Source of the DNA: Aurantimonas sp036549475
Lineage (GTDB): Bacteria; Pseudomonadota; Alphaproteobacteria; Rhizobiales; Rhizobiaceae
Length of the DNA: 64,000 nt
Assembly (NCBI RefSeq): GCF_036549475.1
Contig: NZ_JAZHLI010000002.1
Span: 1 to 64,000 of the forward strand
Direction: 5' to 3'
Shown: positions 9,505 through 18,180 of the stretch, piece after piece
Position numbering within the stretch: the first letter of the stretch is position 1
Layout of the letters: every line of letters begins with the position of its first letter
Translations under genes and position numbers: made by a program
Notes under the pieces: generated by a model
What the model saw: the letters and a program-made list of their open reading frames with translations, nothing else
Told to the model about the DNA's origin: nothing
The model's database searches: none

Positions 9505-12500
9505 TCAGCGGATTTCGACGCGTTCGTTCTTAGACACAGCGTCCGTCAGCACTTTCCGAAGCAGATTCAGGAATTCATCGACCTGCTCTCGGCTTTCGAT
9601 GTAGTCACCCGCCTTCGCGAGTTGCGCCGGCTGCACGACCCGTTTCTGTTTGAAAACCACAGGTGGCGGCATGGGAGCGACAGGTCCGTCCCGGGGGACG
9701 TCTACACGCACCTTTTCCCGAGGCTTGATCTGCTCCTTGATCACAGCCACTGCGCGAGAGATCTTCTCGAAGGCTTCGTCATAGGCGTCTCGAGCCTCGG
9801 TTTGCGCCATGAAGATAGCCGAGATGCTCGGACTATTTTCAACCCGCTTCCTGATCGACTGGATCTCATAGAGCGCGCTATTTCGAAGATCGGGCGCTGC
9901 CTGAACCTGGTCGAGTTCGACCATGATACTTTCGATCAACGGGTCGATGATCCCAAAGGCATGTCCGCGGCGCCTCTCCAGGGCGACGCGGTTAGCCTCG
10001 GATACAGTGGCGATCAGTGCGGCTCCCTCCCGAATTCGAGAGTAGGGCGCTTCGAGCGCGAGGATGTCTCGTATCGAGGCGAAGGCCTTTGCCGCAGTCT
10101 CGTCCCTTTCGATCTCCTTCTCATTGACGACGAAGTCACCGATTGCCTGACGCATCGCCTCCCACGCCGGCCGCTGAGACGCATGGAAGTCCGAGACGTC
10201 CTCGTAATCCTCGAAGATGCCGTTCAGATCGCTTTTGGCAGCGACAAACGCTTCGATCAGTTCGTAACTGCCGCGCTTCTGGAGAATCGGCGCAATGATT
10301 CCCTGAATGGTCGCGATTGCCGACTTGCCCGGATACGCCGCATCGGCAGCGAGCGCCGCCCAGGTTTTCAGATTGTCCTGCCAGGCGGTCAGGTTCAGGC
10401 GAATGTCACCCGCGATCTGATCCTCGCCGTCAGCCGGCATGCGGCCGAAGATCTCCTTGGCAAGCTGCCGGGCCGCATGAAGGGTTGCCTCGTCCAGCAT
10501 TTTCCGCCGCAGAATAACAAGCTTCCGCCATTTGTTGGCGCCGTCGACCTCCGACGACAACTGCATTCGGTCGAGCCGCTCGCTGTTGGTGAGAAGATCG
10601 ACGGATCCCTGCCGGAACAGCTTGACGACCAGGAGCACTGTTTCGCGCTGCCCCCAGCCGTAGGGTCTCTTGTTAAAGTGCTCCGCAATGTCGAACAGGA
10701 TCGCCTGCTTGCTCTGTTTCTCGAGAAGACCGACGTGATCGAGAACCTCCGCAAGAGCTGCCTTGTTCGGATCCTCTAGCTTGAGGTCGAGCGTATCGTC
10801 CGCTGTTGTCAGCAGGACTTTCGCGTCGCGGATTGGATCATCTGACAGGTGTTTGAGAAGGCCGATTTTCTTGAAAGTGTTGGCGATATAATAGTCGAGA
10901 GCATCGGTGACGATGGCGTCGGCGGTCGAGGCTTTGGGTTCAATGCGACGGCCGTTCACATAGACCTTTGCATCCTTCATCAGCGCGTCGATGGTTTGAT
11001 GCAGGCGCTTTCGCCGGTCTATGTTCTCCTGCTGCCTTGCGCGGACGATCCGAGTAACGGACTCCGATTGCGTTCCGTCCGCTTTTTGGATGGCGTATTT
11101 CTCGACCTTCAGGTAGTCATAGACGTCTCGTGCCAGACCCTTCTCGTTGTCGAGGACAACGAGAACCTCGTCATGACTGCGCATCGTGATGGTCGCGTCG
11201 TTGAACTCGGCGTAATCGTCCGCGAGTGGACTGACGACCTTCAGGGGGATTGCTTTGTCCTTCGGAGCAGACCGGGGGGCATTGTCAATGAAACGGACCA
11301 CGTCGAGGTCGCTCTTGATCACCCTGTAAGTGAAGATTCCGCGATCAACGCACCGAAGCGTCTCGTCATAAACGAGATCCCCGAGCAGTTTAGTTTCTTC
11401 GCCAGGCGCCAGCCGGATTGCCTTGATCTCCTTGCCGATATCTCGCTCCTCATCGGTCAAGAAGAAGAAATTTTCGCCGTTCCGACTGACAAGCGTCTCC
11501 GATTCGAGTCGGCGAAGGCTGCCTTCTATTGCCTTTCGGAGAGCCACGCGATCCGCATCGATCCTGTCGAGGAACAGGGTGACGAGATTGTCGACGTTGC
11601 CGCTCACCTCGTCGACATACCGAATGAGGAATAGCGTTTTCAGAACCTCGGCATCGAATAGTTCGAGCGACGGGTTCGAGAGCACACCGTTGATGGCGCG
11701 CCGGACGATGTCCTCGAGGAAGCTCTCGATTGCCGGATAGAAATAGTGGAGGGGGATAAGCGCACCGACGGGCTTGGATGCGCTGTGAACGGCAGCCGTC
11801 TGGAAGGCGTCCAGCATCGAGCGCTCGCCCTTGGCAAGATGTGCGCCAGTCATGCCGTGGGTGCGGCTGGCATCGAAGATCTTCTGGACGAGCTGAAACT
11901 GGTAAGGAATGAAAGGGTAGTGACGGACGAAATCGTCCTCTCCATCGAAGGACCGAAGCGTCATTCGGTTATCGCGGAACATGACCTGGTGGCGAAGGAT
12001 CTCCCCGTTCGTCCCGAAATTTTCCTTCAATTCGTCCCTTGCCGGCTCGGTCTTGCCGAGAAGACGGCGCTGGATGACCTCGTCCGCGTGAGAGCCCGAC
12101 AGTGAGAGGCGAGCCTTGAACCGTCCCTGAATCTTCGAGAAGTCGTCCTCGACGGCGCTCCGCATCTCACCGAGGATCGCTTCGATGTTGGCCTGCGACG
12201 TGACCACGACCCAAGCACCGCCCTTGCAAACCGTTCCCAGGTTCTCGGTGATGGTCTGCAGGTTCAGCATCATCTTGCCGTTCTTGCCGATGAAGGCGCC
12301 GATTTCGTCGGCCAGAAAGACGATGCGGTGGTCGGGGCCTTGGCGGTCCAGATACTCCGCGACCCAGTGCGCAAAATTCTCCGGGGTCGGCTGGAAATCT
12401 TTCTCGTATTTGTCGAGCCATTCGCCGGCTTCGGTGCGAGGCTTCCCTAGAACTTCCGAGATCGCGCCTATCAGCGCATCTTCGTGGAACCGGACGGCGC

Positions 12501-13119
12501 TACGCTCCTGGATCCACGGAGATCCGGCCTCCTCTTCGAAGGCGGCCTTGAACGCCTCGTACTTCCCCTTTCGCTCCAGGAAGCGTTCCATGTCGGCGAT
12601 GTACGGAAAGTCGGCGCAGTAGCCGAGCTTCTCGTTGAACACCCGAATGAAGACCTGGAGGATCGCACGCTCGTCGTTCGACGACGCCTTGCTGTCGACG
12701 TTGAAGAGTACGACATCCGTTGGAATGCGGGTCGCCTTCTCGACATCGGCCGCGAACATCGGGTCGACGATCTTCGTCTTGAAGAAATCGAGTGCGGTCT
12801 TCGAAACCCCATCCTGCTCCACCGACCGGTTCTCGAGGAGGTAGGAGATGATCTTGATGAAATGTGACTTTCCCGACCCGAAGAAGCCGGACACCCATAC
12901 ACCGTTCCGGCACGCTGCGTCGCCGCTCCGACTCAGGGTTTCCGGAGCGAGGTAGGCGGACAGGAACTCGCGCATGTAGCGATCGAGTTCCTGCGTGATG
13001 ACGTACTCGTCGAGTTCCTGCCAAACGCTCTTGGCGTCATCCTGATCGGCTTTGATGACGCCGTTGATCTGGCGGTCGATCGGGCGGACGAAAAGATCGG
13101 CAATGTTCATGGACGTCAT
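9505..13119 (-). CDS. brxC: BREX P-loop ATPase BrxC (PglY-like)
   Basis: The 1204-aa product carries a Walker A motif GFFGSGKS at residues 78-85 preceded by the family-typical NGVWVS, and a Walker B-like VFLADEIGAFIG near residue 270. BrxC is a large ATPase of the BREX core complex, needed for both modification and exclusion. Its start overlaps the brxB stop by one base (TAATG). A second ATG three codons in (MNIADLF) is an alternative start. The C-terminus is basic and proline-rich. It is intact and of usual family length. Confidence 0.93.
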   Translation of the reverse strand: MTSMNIADLFVRPIDRQINGVIKADQDDAKSVWQELDEYVITQELDRYMREFLSAYLAPETLSRSGDAACRNGVWVSGFFGSGKSHFIKIISYLLENRSVEQDGVSKTALDFFKTKIVDPMFAADVEKATRIPTDVVLFNVDSKASSNDERAILQVFIRVFNEKLGYCADFPYIADMERFLERKGKYEAFKAAFEEEAGSPWIQERSAVRFHEDALIGAISEVLGKPRTEAGEWLDKYEKDFQPTPENFAHWVAEYLDRQGPDHRIVFLADEIGAFIGKNGKMMLNLQTITENLGTVCKGGAWVVVTSQANIEAILGEMRSAVEDDFSKIQGRFKARLSLSGSHADEVIQRRLLGKTEPARDELKENFGTNGEILRHQVMFRDNRMTLRSFDGEDDFVRHYPFIPYQFQLVQKIFDASRTHGMTGAHLAKGERSMLDAFQTAAVHSASKPVGALIPLHYFYPAIESFLEDIVRRAINGVLSNPSLELFDAEVLKTLFLIRYVDEVSGNVDNLVTLFLDRIDADRVALRKAIEGSLRRLESETLVSRNGENFFFLTDEERDIGKEIKAIRLAPGEETKLLGDLVYDETLRCVDRGIFTYRVIKSDLDVVRFIDNAPRSAPKDKAIPLKVVSPLADDYAEFNDATITMRSHDEVLVVLDNEKGLARDVYDYLKVEKYAIQKADGTQSESVTRIVRARQQENIDRRKRLHQTIDALMKDAKVYVNGRRIEPKASTADAIVTDALDYYIANTFKKIGLLKHLSDDPIRDAKVLLTTADDTLDLKLEDPNKAALAEVLDHVGLLEKQSKQAILFDIAEHFNKRPYGWGQRETVLLVVKLFRQGSVDLLTNSERLDRMQLSSEVDGANKWRKLVILRRKMLDEATLHAARQLAKEIFGRMPADGEDQIAGDIRLNLTAWQDNLKTWAALAADAAYPGKSAIATIQGIIAPILQKRGSYELIEAFVAAKSDLNGIFEDYEDVSDFHASQRPAWEAMRQAIGDFVVNEKEIERDETAAKAFASIRDILALEAPYSRIREGAALIATVSEANRVALERRRGHAFGIIDPLIESIMVELDQVQAAPDLRNSALYEIQSIRKRVENSPSISAIFMAQTEARDAYDEAFEKISRAVAVIKEQIKPREKVRVDVPRDGPVAPMPPPVVFKQKRVVQPAQLAKAGDYIESREQVDEFLNLLRKVLTDAVSKNERVEIR

Positions 13120-13706
13120 TATGACCCTTCGGAATCACTCACCAGCCGAAAGGCGCGGTAGTAGGCGCTCTCCGGCATAGAATCGAAAAGACGGAGATAC
13201 TGACCGTCGTAGCGACCGGGGTAGAAGAAGACGATCGGCACATGGCCGGTCCGCGAATGGAGCGTATTCATGAGACCGTGCGTCCGCACCAGCGGATAGG
13301 AGGCGCCGATACCAGTCACAAGCACGAAGCTGCAGGTCTCAATCGATACGGATCTGACAAACGCATCGGCCACCGGCTCGGGACCCAGTTCAGCGGCGAG
13401 TGCGTTCAACACGGTCGCGTCCCCCTTTTTCCGCTGCATCTCGATCGCCTTGTCGAGAAGACGCCGTCCCTCAAGCATTGTCCTGACGAGATCAAGGAGG
13501 TCGACGTGACAGGCCCTGACCGGGGACGCGTCACTGTTCAGTCGTCGGAGCATGTGGTTGACGTGATCGCGGACGCGCAGTTCCTCTTCTGGCGGATAGT
13601 CGAATATCCAGTAGGGGATGTCGCCGCCGAGCTGGCGCCCCGTAAGGAATTCCTTGGACGTGATCTTGGCTTGTATTGCCGCAAGGCGCCGCTCGAGATT
13701 GCTCAT
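13119..13706 (-). CDS. brxB: BREX protein BrxB (DUF1788)
   Basis: A 195-aa protein of the BrxB/DUF1788 family, shown by the N-terminal IPYWIFDYPPEEEL segment, the RDHVNHMLRRL helix and the C-terminal PIVFFYPGRYDGQYLRLF strand-loop. BrxB is a small core component of type I BREX. It overlaps brxA by 4 bases upstream and brxC by 1 base downstream, so brxA-brxB-brxC are probably translated in tandem. Full length. Confidence 0.92.
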   Translation of the reverse strand: MSNLERRLAAIQAKITSKEFLTGRQLGGDIPYWIFDYPPEEELRVRDHVNHMLRRLNSDASPVRACHVDLLDLVRTMLEGRRLLDKAIEMQRKKGDATVLNALAAELGPEPVADAFVRSVSIETCSFVLVTGIGASYPLVRTHGLMNTLHSRTGHVPIVFFYPGRYDGQYLRLFDSMPESAYYRAFRLVSDSEGS

Positions 13707-14332
13707 GCGGACACCCGAATCCGCTCTAGGGCGCGGTCGTGATGCCAGGTCTTCAAATTCTTAATGATTGACGGATCGATGCCGACGGGCCGGAGAAGGT
13801 TGCGCCGGCCGCCTGTCAGGAAACCAACTTCGTGAAGGATACGGAAGGCGGAGTCGCCAAGCTTGTCGATCGTGGAGATCTCCCACTGCGGCATCCGTGG
13901 ATCGACGTCGTGGCAGCGCTCGACATAGTCGATCCAGACCCGACGAGGGAGATCGAAATGGAGAACGCGGAAGCGGGCGCGGACCACGGGAAGGAAATCA
14001 GCCAGAAGCGGGCTGTGCTCAATCGCGGCCGCAAACAGAGCCTGCATCGCAACGGTTGACGGACCCTCAGCGATGAGCTGCCAAAGCTCTGAGTTCGTCG
14101 ACTGCAGACGACTGCGGATGAGATTAGCCTGCCGGATCGCGGTCGAGGGGGATCGCTTCTGCAGGATGTTCTCCTGCTCGATTTTCCGACGCCACTCTTC
14201 CTTGCCGACACCATCGATCAGCAGGCGAGCGACACGCCGGCTTTCTGGCAGCATCAGAGCGCCGCCCGCGATGTCAGCTTTATAGAGAGGCGCTTCCACG
14301 GAATCGTCGATCCATATCGGTCGGTTATGCAT
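13703..14332 (-). CDS. brxA: BREX protein BrxA (DUF1819)
   Basis: A 209-aa BrxA/DUF1819 family protein. Recognisable segments are ADIAGGALMLPESRRVARLL near the N-terminus and ISTIDKLGDSAFRILHEVGF towards the C-terminus. BrxA is a small, NusB-like fold, DNA-binding component of type I BREX. It begins 8 bases inside the end of the small regulator-like gene upstream, which places that gene in the same transcript. Intact. Confidence 0.92.
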   Translation of the reverse strand: MHNRPIWIDDSVEAPLYKADIAGGALMLPESRRVARLLIDGVGKEEWRRKIEQENILQKRSPSTAIRQANLIRSRLQSTNSELWQLIAEGPSTVAMQALFAAAIEHSPLLADFLPVVRARFRVLHFDLPRRVWIDYVERCHDVDPRMPQWEISTIDKLGDSAFRILHEVGFLTGGRRNLLRPVGIDPSIIKNLKTWHHDRALERIRVSA

Positions 14333-14528
14333 TCGTACTTCCTGGAACGTCCTGGCTTTTCGGCATCTGCAAATGTTCCCGAACCAATTCCTCGACGATC
14401 TCGTAGACGTGACACCGTCGATCGAGAGCGGCCTTTTTGAGAGCCAGTTTCAGATCTGGGTCGAGGTAGAGAAGTATGCTCTCCCGCCCGTCCACTCGAC
14501 CTTTTGCCCCACCCCGATTTTCCGCCAT
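14325..14528 (-). CDS. small ribbon-helix-helix-like protein, first gene of the BREX operon
   Basis: From ATG 14528 the product is 67 aa: a short basic lead, a strand-like ESILLYLDPDLK segment, then two helices (LKLALKKAALDRR and YEIVEELVREHL). This is the layout of MetJ/Arc ribbon-helix-helix DNA-binding proteins. The frame stays open up to a GTG at 14624, but the nearer start puts a perfect palindrome (14568-14581) and a candidate promoter upstream of the gene. It overlaps brxA by 8 bases. The likely role is autoregulation of the operon; this is inferred. An ATG at 14573 is another possible start. Confidence 0.65.
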   Translation of the reverse strand: MAENRGGAKGRVDGRESILLYLDPDLKLALKKAALDRRCHVYEIVEELVREHLQMPKSQDVPGSTNA

Positions 14529-14567
14529 CGCCACGTTTCCGCTAATCTGGATATCTAGCGATCTTGA

Positions 14568-14581
14568 AATCATGCATGATT
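14568..14581. promoter_or_regulatory. 14-bp perfect palindrome, possible operator of the BREX operon
   Basis: AATCATGCATGATT is a perfect inverted repeat 40 bases upstream of the small regulator's ATG (14528) and downstream of the candidate promoter at 14611-14639. Position and symmetry suit a dimeric ribbon-helix-helix repressor acting on its own operon. No binding evidence is available. Confidence 0.4.
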
Positions 14582-14610
14582 CGCCGCCTGACACCACCGA
14601 CAAAGACCCC

Positions 14611-14639
14611 TGTTTACGCGTCACACCAATCTATTCCAA
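14611..14639 (-). promoter_or_regulatory. candidate promoter of the BREX operon
   Basis: On the minus strand, TTGGAA (14639-14634) and TAAACA (14616-14611) are separated by 17 bases, a sigma-70-like arrangement. The gap between the divergent genes runs from 14529 to 14951 (423 bases). Apart from this site and the palindrome I see nothing definite there; a promoter for the rightward gene must also lie within it. Confidence 0.35.
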
Positions 14640-14951
14640 GGTATGCTTAACAATCGCTGGGAGCTGCGCGTCTTAGGACACAACCCCCGGAATCGCTGAT
14701 GCTGCGAAACATCGGATGCTCTCAAAGAAGCGTTTACCTTGCCGTCTCATTCCGCCCGGTAGCGCCCGATCACGATAGGCGAGGGACTTGCGAACTCCAA
14801 AGCGTTCCGCATATGTTCCCGGAATGACGAACGCGACGCTTATTCTGCTGTCGGCCGCGAAACCCGTGGCCATCACCCGCCGGGGTTAGACGACATCGTC
14901 CTCCGGCGCTGACAGCGTTTGCCGCCATGGCGCGGCACCGGAGCGACCTCC

Positions 14952-15440
14952 ATGATTTCCGACTTGTCTTTCCGCCTTCCCAGCGAAGGTGAAACCGAGG
15001 CGCCGATCGCATCGACTGACGGCATCGATCGCTTCGAGAAAGACGAGACCCTCGACGAGCTGGTCGCGGCGATCAACCGGGATATCCAGGCGGACAAGCC
15101 GGCCGCCGCACTGGGTCACCTCCACACCTACTGCGCGAAGAAATTCGGGCACCTGCTCGACAAGCGGGGTATCGCCTGGACGCGGGAGGAGCCCCTGAAC
15201 AGCCGTGTCGGCAAATACCGGAAGGCACTCGAGGAGGAAATGCCGTCGCATGACATGACGAGGACGATCGTCCGGAACTCGATATCGATCTTCGAAAAGT
15301 TCAACGACGTCAGGAACAATTGGTCCCTGGCGCACGACAATCCGCTCCTGCGTCAGGCGGAGGCCAGGTTCGTCTTCGACTCCGTCGTCGCCCTCCTGCG
15401 GTTTGTGAAGGCGATCGAGGCCGGGCGTTTCGAGAACTGA
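14952..15440 (+). CDS. Abi_C-like protein with HEPN-type R-x6-H motif (putative abortive-infection RNase)
   Basis: A 162-aa protein. Its C-terminal half resembles the abortive-infection C-terminal (Abi_C) family: helices around HLHTYCAKKFGHLLDKRGI (about residues 57-74), then FNDVRNNWSLAHDN. The RNNWSLAH stretch at residues 121-128 fits the R-x4-6-H catalytic signature of HEPN ribonucleases. ATG 14952 is preceded by GGAGCGACC, a usable ribosome-binding site; an upstream in-frame ATG at 14919 is less likely. It is transcribed away from the BREX operon across a shared regulatory gap. No nucleotidyltransferase partner lies nearby. An added defence role is inferred from family and location. Confidence 0.6.
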   Translation: MISDLSFRLPSEGETEAPIASTDGIDRFEKDETLDELVAAINRDIQADKPAAALGHLHTYCAKKFGHLLDKRGIAWTREEPLNSRVGKYRKALEEEMPSHDMTRTIVRNSISIFEKFNDVRNNWSLAHDNPLLRQAEARFVFDSVVALLRFVKAIEAGRFEN

Positions 15441-15448
15441 TGAGGCCG

Positions 15449-15521
15449 GGTTTCGACCCAGCGACACCCCGGTTTCGCGCAATCTCTCGACACTGGTTCG
15501 CGGAAACCATGGGTCGAAACC
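15449..15521. repeat. interrupted inverted repeat between convergent genes
   Basis: GGTTTCGACCC (15449-15459) and GGGTCGAAACC (15511-15521) are exact inverse complements. Inside them GGTTTCGCG (15471-15479) faces CGCGGAAACC (15500-15509) with one extra base. The structure sits between the stops of the Abi_C-like gene and the DUF6998-like gene. It could be a bidirectional terminator, although there is no U-run, or a protein-binding site. Confidence 0.5.
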
Positions 15522-15560
15522 AGCGATCTGGGTCGAAAGATGCGGTTGGAAACGCTACGA

Positions 15561-16028
15561 TCAATCCAAGATCGGAAGCCGATCCTCGTCCCGGACATCA
15601 CGGTCGGCCGCTCGGATCTGAATCCGTGTCAATGATCGTTGTCCTACCCACGAACGGGGCAGTCGCCGCGCCGCCACATGCTCGGGGCCGTTGAACACGA
15701 TTGACCCTTTCGCTGTTTCGACATCGAGATCAAAAAAGAGCAGATGGTCGGCTCTTTTATCGACCATCCGGAATGCCGGTCCGCGGTTGCTCGCGGTCAC
15801 CTTGACCTGAATGGTTCTCCCATCCGGCGCTACGCCGTCGATCCCTGTCATGCCCCGCCCACCTATCTGCATGCCGAACATCTCGGCGGCGATCGCCTCG
15901 CCGAGATCCCCGAGCAAGTTCCCGTCGAGGGTGAATCTTAAGCCGGATGATCCGAAATGTTCCCGCAATCGGTTCCGGGCACGCACAAGGTCCTCGATGG
16001 CCGGCGGCAGGGGGAATGTTATCGTCAT
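15561..16028 (-). CDS. DUF6998-like protein, putative PD-(D/E)XK nuclease fold
   Basis: A 155-aa protein. An early acidic helix (GDLGEAIAAEMFG, Glu44) is followed by GIDGVAPDGRTIQVK with Asp64 and Gln74-x-Lys76, the spacing of a restriction-endonuclease-like active site (E...D...QxK). The pattern matches the DUF6998 family as I recall it. Its ATG overlaps the integrase TGA by 3 bases (ATGA), so the two are probably translated together. Whether it cuts DNA, and whether it serves defence or the element's own movement, is unknown. Confidence 0.6.
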   Translation of the reverse strand: MTITFPLPPAIEDLVRARNRLREHFGSSGLRFTLDGNLLGDLGEAIAAEMFGMQIGGRGMTGIDGVAPDGRTIQVKVTASNRGPAFRMVDKRADHLLFFDLDVETAKGSIVFNGPEHVAARRLPRSWVGQRSLTRIQIRAADRDVRDEDRLPILD

Positions 16029-17296
16029 GCCGCGATCCGCTTCCGCCGCTCCAGAGCCGCATCGATCTCCGCGAGCCAGGCGCCCAGGATCGCTTCTTTC
16101 TCTTCAAGCTCTTCCCAGAAATCGTAATGGGTCAGAGTGACATCTCCGCTTCGGTTTTCTGCGTGATCGAGGATCAATTTCGGCGCGTCCCGGCCCAGTT
16201 TCGCCGCCCGTACGGCGGTCGTGAGGGCAGTGCGGACCTTGTGCGGGGTAAACGGCAGTTTCAGATCTCGTTCGCCGAACAAATGCGTCAGGGACCCGGG
16301 GTAGATATGGCCTGAGGACGAGTCGTCAGACGGGAACAGCCACCCTTCTTGTATCCGCTCTACCGTCCAGTATGCCGCCTTCGGCACCGGGATCGCATGG
16401 GGCCGCTTGCTCTTCAAATTGTCCGACGGCATTCGCCAGACCAGCACCGGCCGCTCCGTCCGCGGGTAATGCTCCCTCGTAAAATGCTCCCGCCTCGCGT
16501 TGGCAATCGTCGTGATCCGCTGCCCGGTGAGCAGGAGGAGCGTCGTCGCGGCGCGCATGGTTTCGGAGATTTCGTCGAGACCTCCATCCAGGAGCGCCGC
16601 GATTTCATCCGGCGTTGGCTCTCGCTTGATTACTGCACCAGGAATCAGTTTCGGCTTTGCCTTTCTCTCGATCGGCTTGAAGCGACGGAGCATGCCCCGT
16701 TCGAGGCCATACTTCCGGATGTTCGAATCGTGGCTGAGATGATTCCACATGCCAGACAAGATGACCGCCAACTTTTCCGCGCTCCGCTGGCGGCCGGACA
16801 GCGAAATCTGATCGACGATCTCCGCCAACTCCTCGCGGGTAATCCTGTCGATCGGCTTCCCTTCCAGGGGATCGAGAAGCGGTTCTCGGAAAGCCTTTGA
16901 ATAGTCGGCATACGTTGCCGCAGCACGTTCGGCGCGGATGTGCTCGAGGTATGCGCGCTGGGCCTGAATGAAGCTCGGCTTCGACGAGGGAGCGACTACC
17001 GAATCGTCGAGGCCGAGGGCGACCCGCTTCTTCGCGACGTATTCGTCGTTGATCGTCACGCCCCGCTGCAGATCATAGAGAAGGTCGCTTGCGAAGCGCC
17101 GGGCGTCATCGATCTCGAGTTCGCGGCGCCAGGCGCCTAGAAGCCAGAGCATGTCCTGCCCCGAGGTTTGTGTCCGAAGGTACCACGTGGGCCATCCGGC
17201 CTTCTTCCGAAGCAGTAGCCCTTTCTGGCTGTCGGAAATCTTCTTTGCTTCTGAGCGATGGAAGGCTTCGATCGATGCGACGGTGAGGCGAGGCAT
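16025..17296 (-). CDS. tyrosine recombinase / integrase of the BREX island
   Basis: A 423-aa phage-type integrase. Catalytic residues in order are Arg260 (TGQRITT), His352 and Arg355 (PHKVR), His378 (LDHAEN) and Tyr391 (THYDF), a complete R-H-R-H-Y set. A core-binding helical domain precedes them. The ATG at 17296 (MPRLTVAS) was preferred over a longer frame to 17398, whose extra 34 residues look non-coding. The gene lies 130 bases from a partial tRNA-Lys sequence, the usual place for an integrase next to its own attachment site. The DUF6998-like gene is coupled downstream. Confidence 0.88.
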   Translation of the reverse strand: MPRLTVASIEAFHRSEAKKISDSQKGLLLRKKAGWPTWYLRTQTSGQDMLWLLGAWRRELEIDDARRFASDLLYDLQRGVTINDEYVAKKRVALGLDDSVVAPSSKPSFIQAQRAYLEHIRAERAAATYADYSKAFREPLLDPLEGKPIDRITREELAEIVDQISLSGRQRSAEKLAVILSGMWNHLSHDSNIRKYGLERGMLRRFKPIERKAKPKLIPGAVIKREPTPDEIAALLDGGLDEISETMRAATTLLLLTGQRITTIANARREHFTREHYPRTERPVLVWRMPSDNLKSKRPHAIPVPKAAYWTVERIQEGWLFPSDDSSSGHIYPGSLTHLFGERDLKLPFTPHKVRTALTTAVRAAKLGRDAPKLILDHAENRSGDVTLTHYDFWEELEEKEAILGAWLAEIDAALERRKRIAA

Positions 17297-17433
17297 TTCT
17301 GGTCCCTGATTGGTCCCTGATGGAGAGTTCCGGGACTTGAATCGTGGAAACCAGACTTTCGCCGAAACCCCTGGAAAACAAGGGAGAGAAAGCGCCATGA
17401 ACCGGAAAAGTCCAAAACGGTAAACGGGAGTCT

Positions 17434-17480
<47 letters not shown>

Positions 17481-17562
17481 CAATTCATTCCCGAAAAGAT
17501 CGTTGATTCTGTAGACGCAGGCGCCGCGTTGGGCGAGGCTGGTCATCGCGATGGATAGGCTG

Positions 17563-17961
17563 TCAGTGCGCCCGCGTGCCGCCGCCATTTCCCAGGCGGA
17601 TGGCTTGGCGAATACTGTCGAGAAGTGCGCTGTCGACCAGCGGTTTTTCCAAGAGCCGCATCACGCCTGCCTTGTCCGCCCGGCGTCGCAGCGTTTCGGT
17701 GGCATAGCCGGTGATCAGGATGACGGGTACCGTCAGACCCTTGGCGCGCAGCGCGTCGAGCACGTCGAGACCGTCCATGCCGGGCATCTGGTAGTCCAGC
17801 ACCAGGCAACAGGCCGATCCGAGCTCGCCGTGCAGAAGGAGTTCCTCGCCGGTGCCGCACAGGCTCACCGACAGGTCGTCGAGTTCCAGGGCAAACTTCA
17901 ACGATTCGCGCACCGCCAGATCGTCGTCGACCAAGAGGATCAACCGCTTCTCTCTTTTCAT
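17563..17961 (-). CDS. single-domain response regulator (receiver only)
   Basis: A 132-aa CheY-like receiver with no output domain. The acidic pocket is VDDD (residues 11-14), the phospho-acceptor Asp56 lies in VLDYQMPG, the conserved Thr/Ser region is ILITGYA, and Lys106 lies in LEKP. The sequence style is close to FixJ-type receivers. The gene is divergent from the kinase gene and about 1.3 kb from fixL, so it may compete for or relay FixL phosphate; this is inferred. Start ATG 17961; longer upstream frames are antisense to the pfkB-like gene. Confidence 0.82.
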   Translation of the reverse strand: MKREKRLILLVDDDLAVRESLKFALELDDLSVSLCGTGEELLLHGELGSACCLVLDYQMPGMDGLDVLDALRAKGLTVPVILITGYATETLRRRADKAGVMRLLEKPLVDSALLDSIRQAIRLGNGGGTRAH

Positions 17962-18180
17962 GTCAGGTGCTCCGGCACCGCATTCGGTAACCGCCCGTGC
18001 CGTTCCCCATCCGTCCAATAGACCGGGCATCCGCGCACTCGCCTTGATCTCGCGCAATCTGAGGGCCGGTAGGGCATGCGGAGCCCCGGCGATCGCGCTC
18101 CCGCGTTGATCGACCGCAAAGCGCGCATCCCGGCTGGCCGCTATCGCTCGCTCACCGATGCCAAAGAGAAAGCGGACGCC

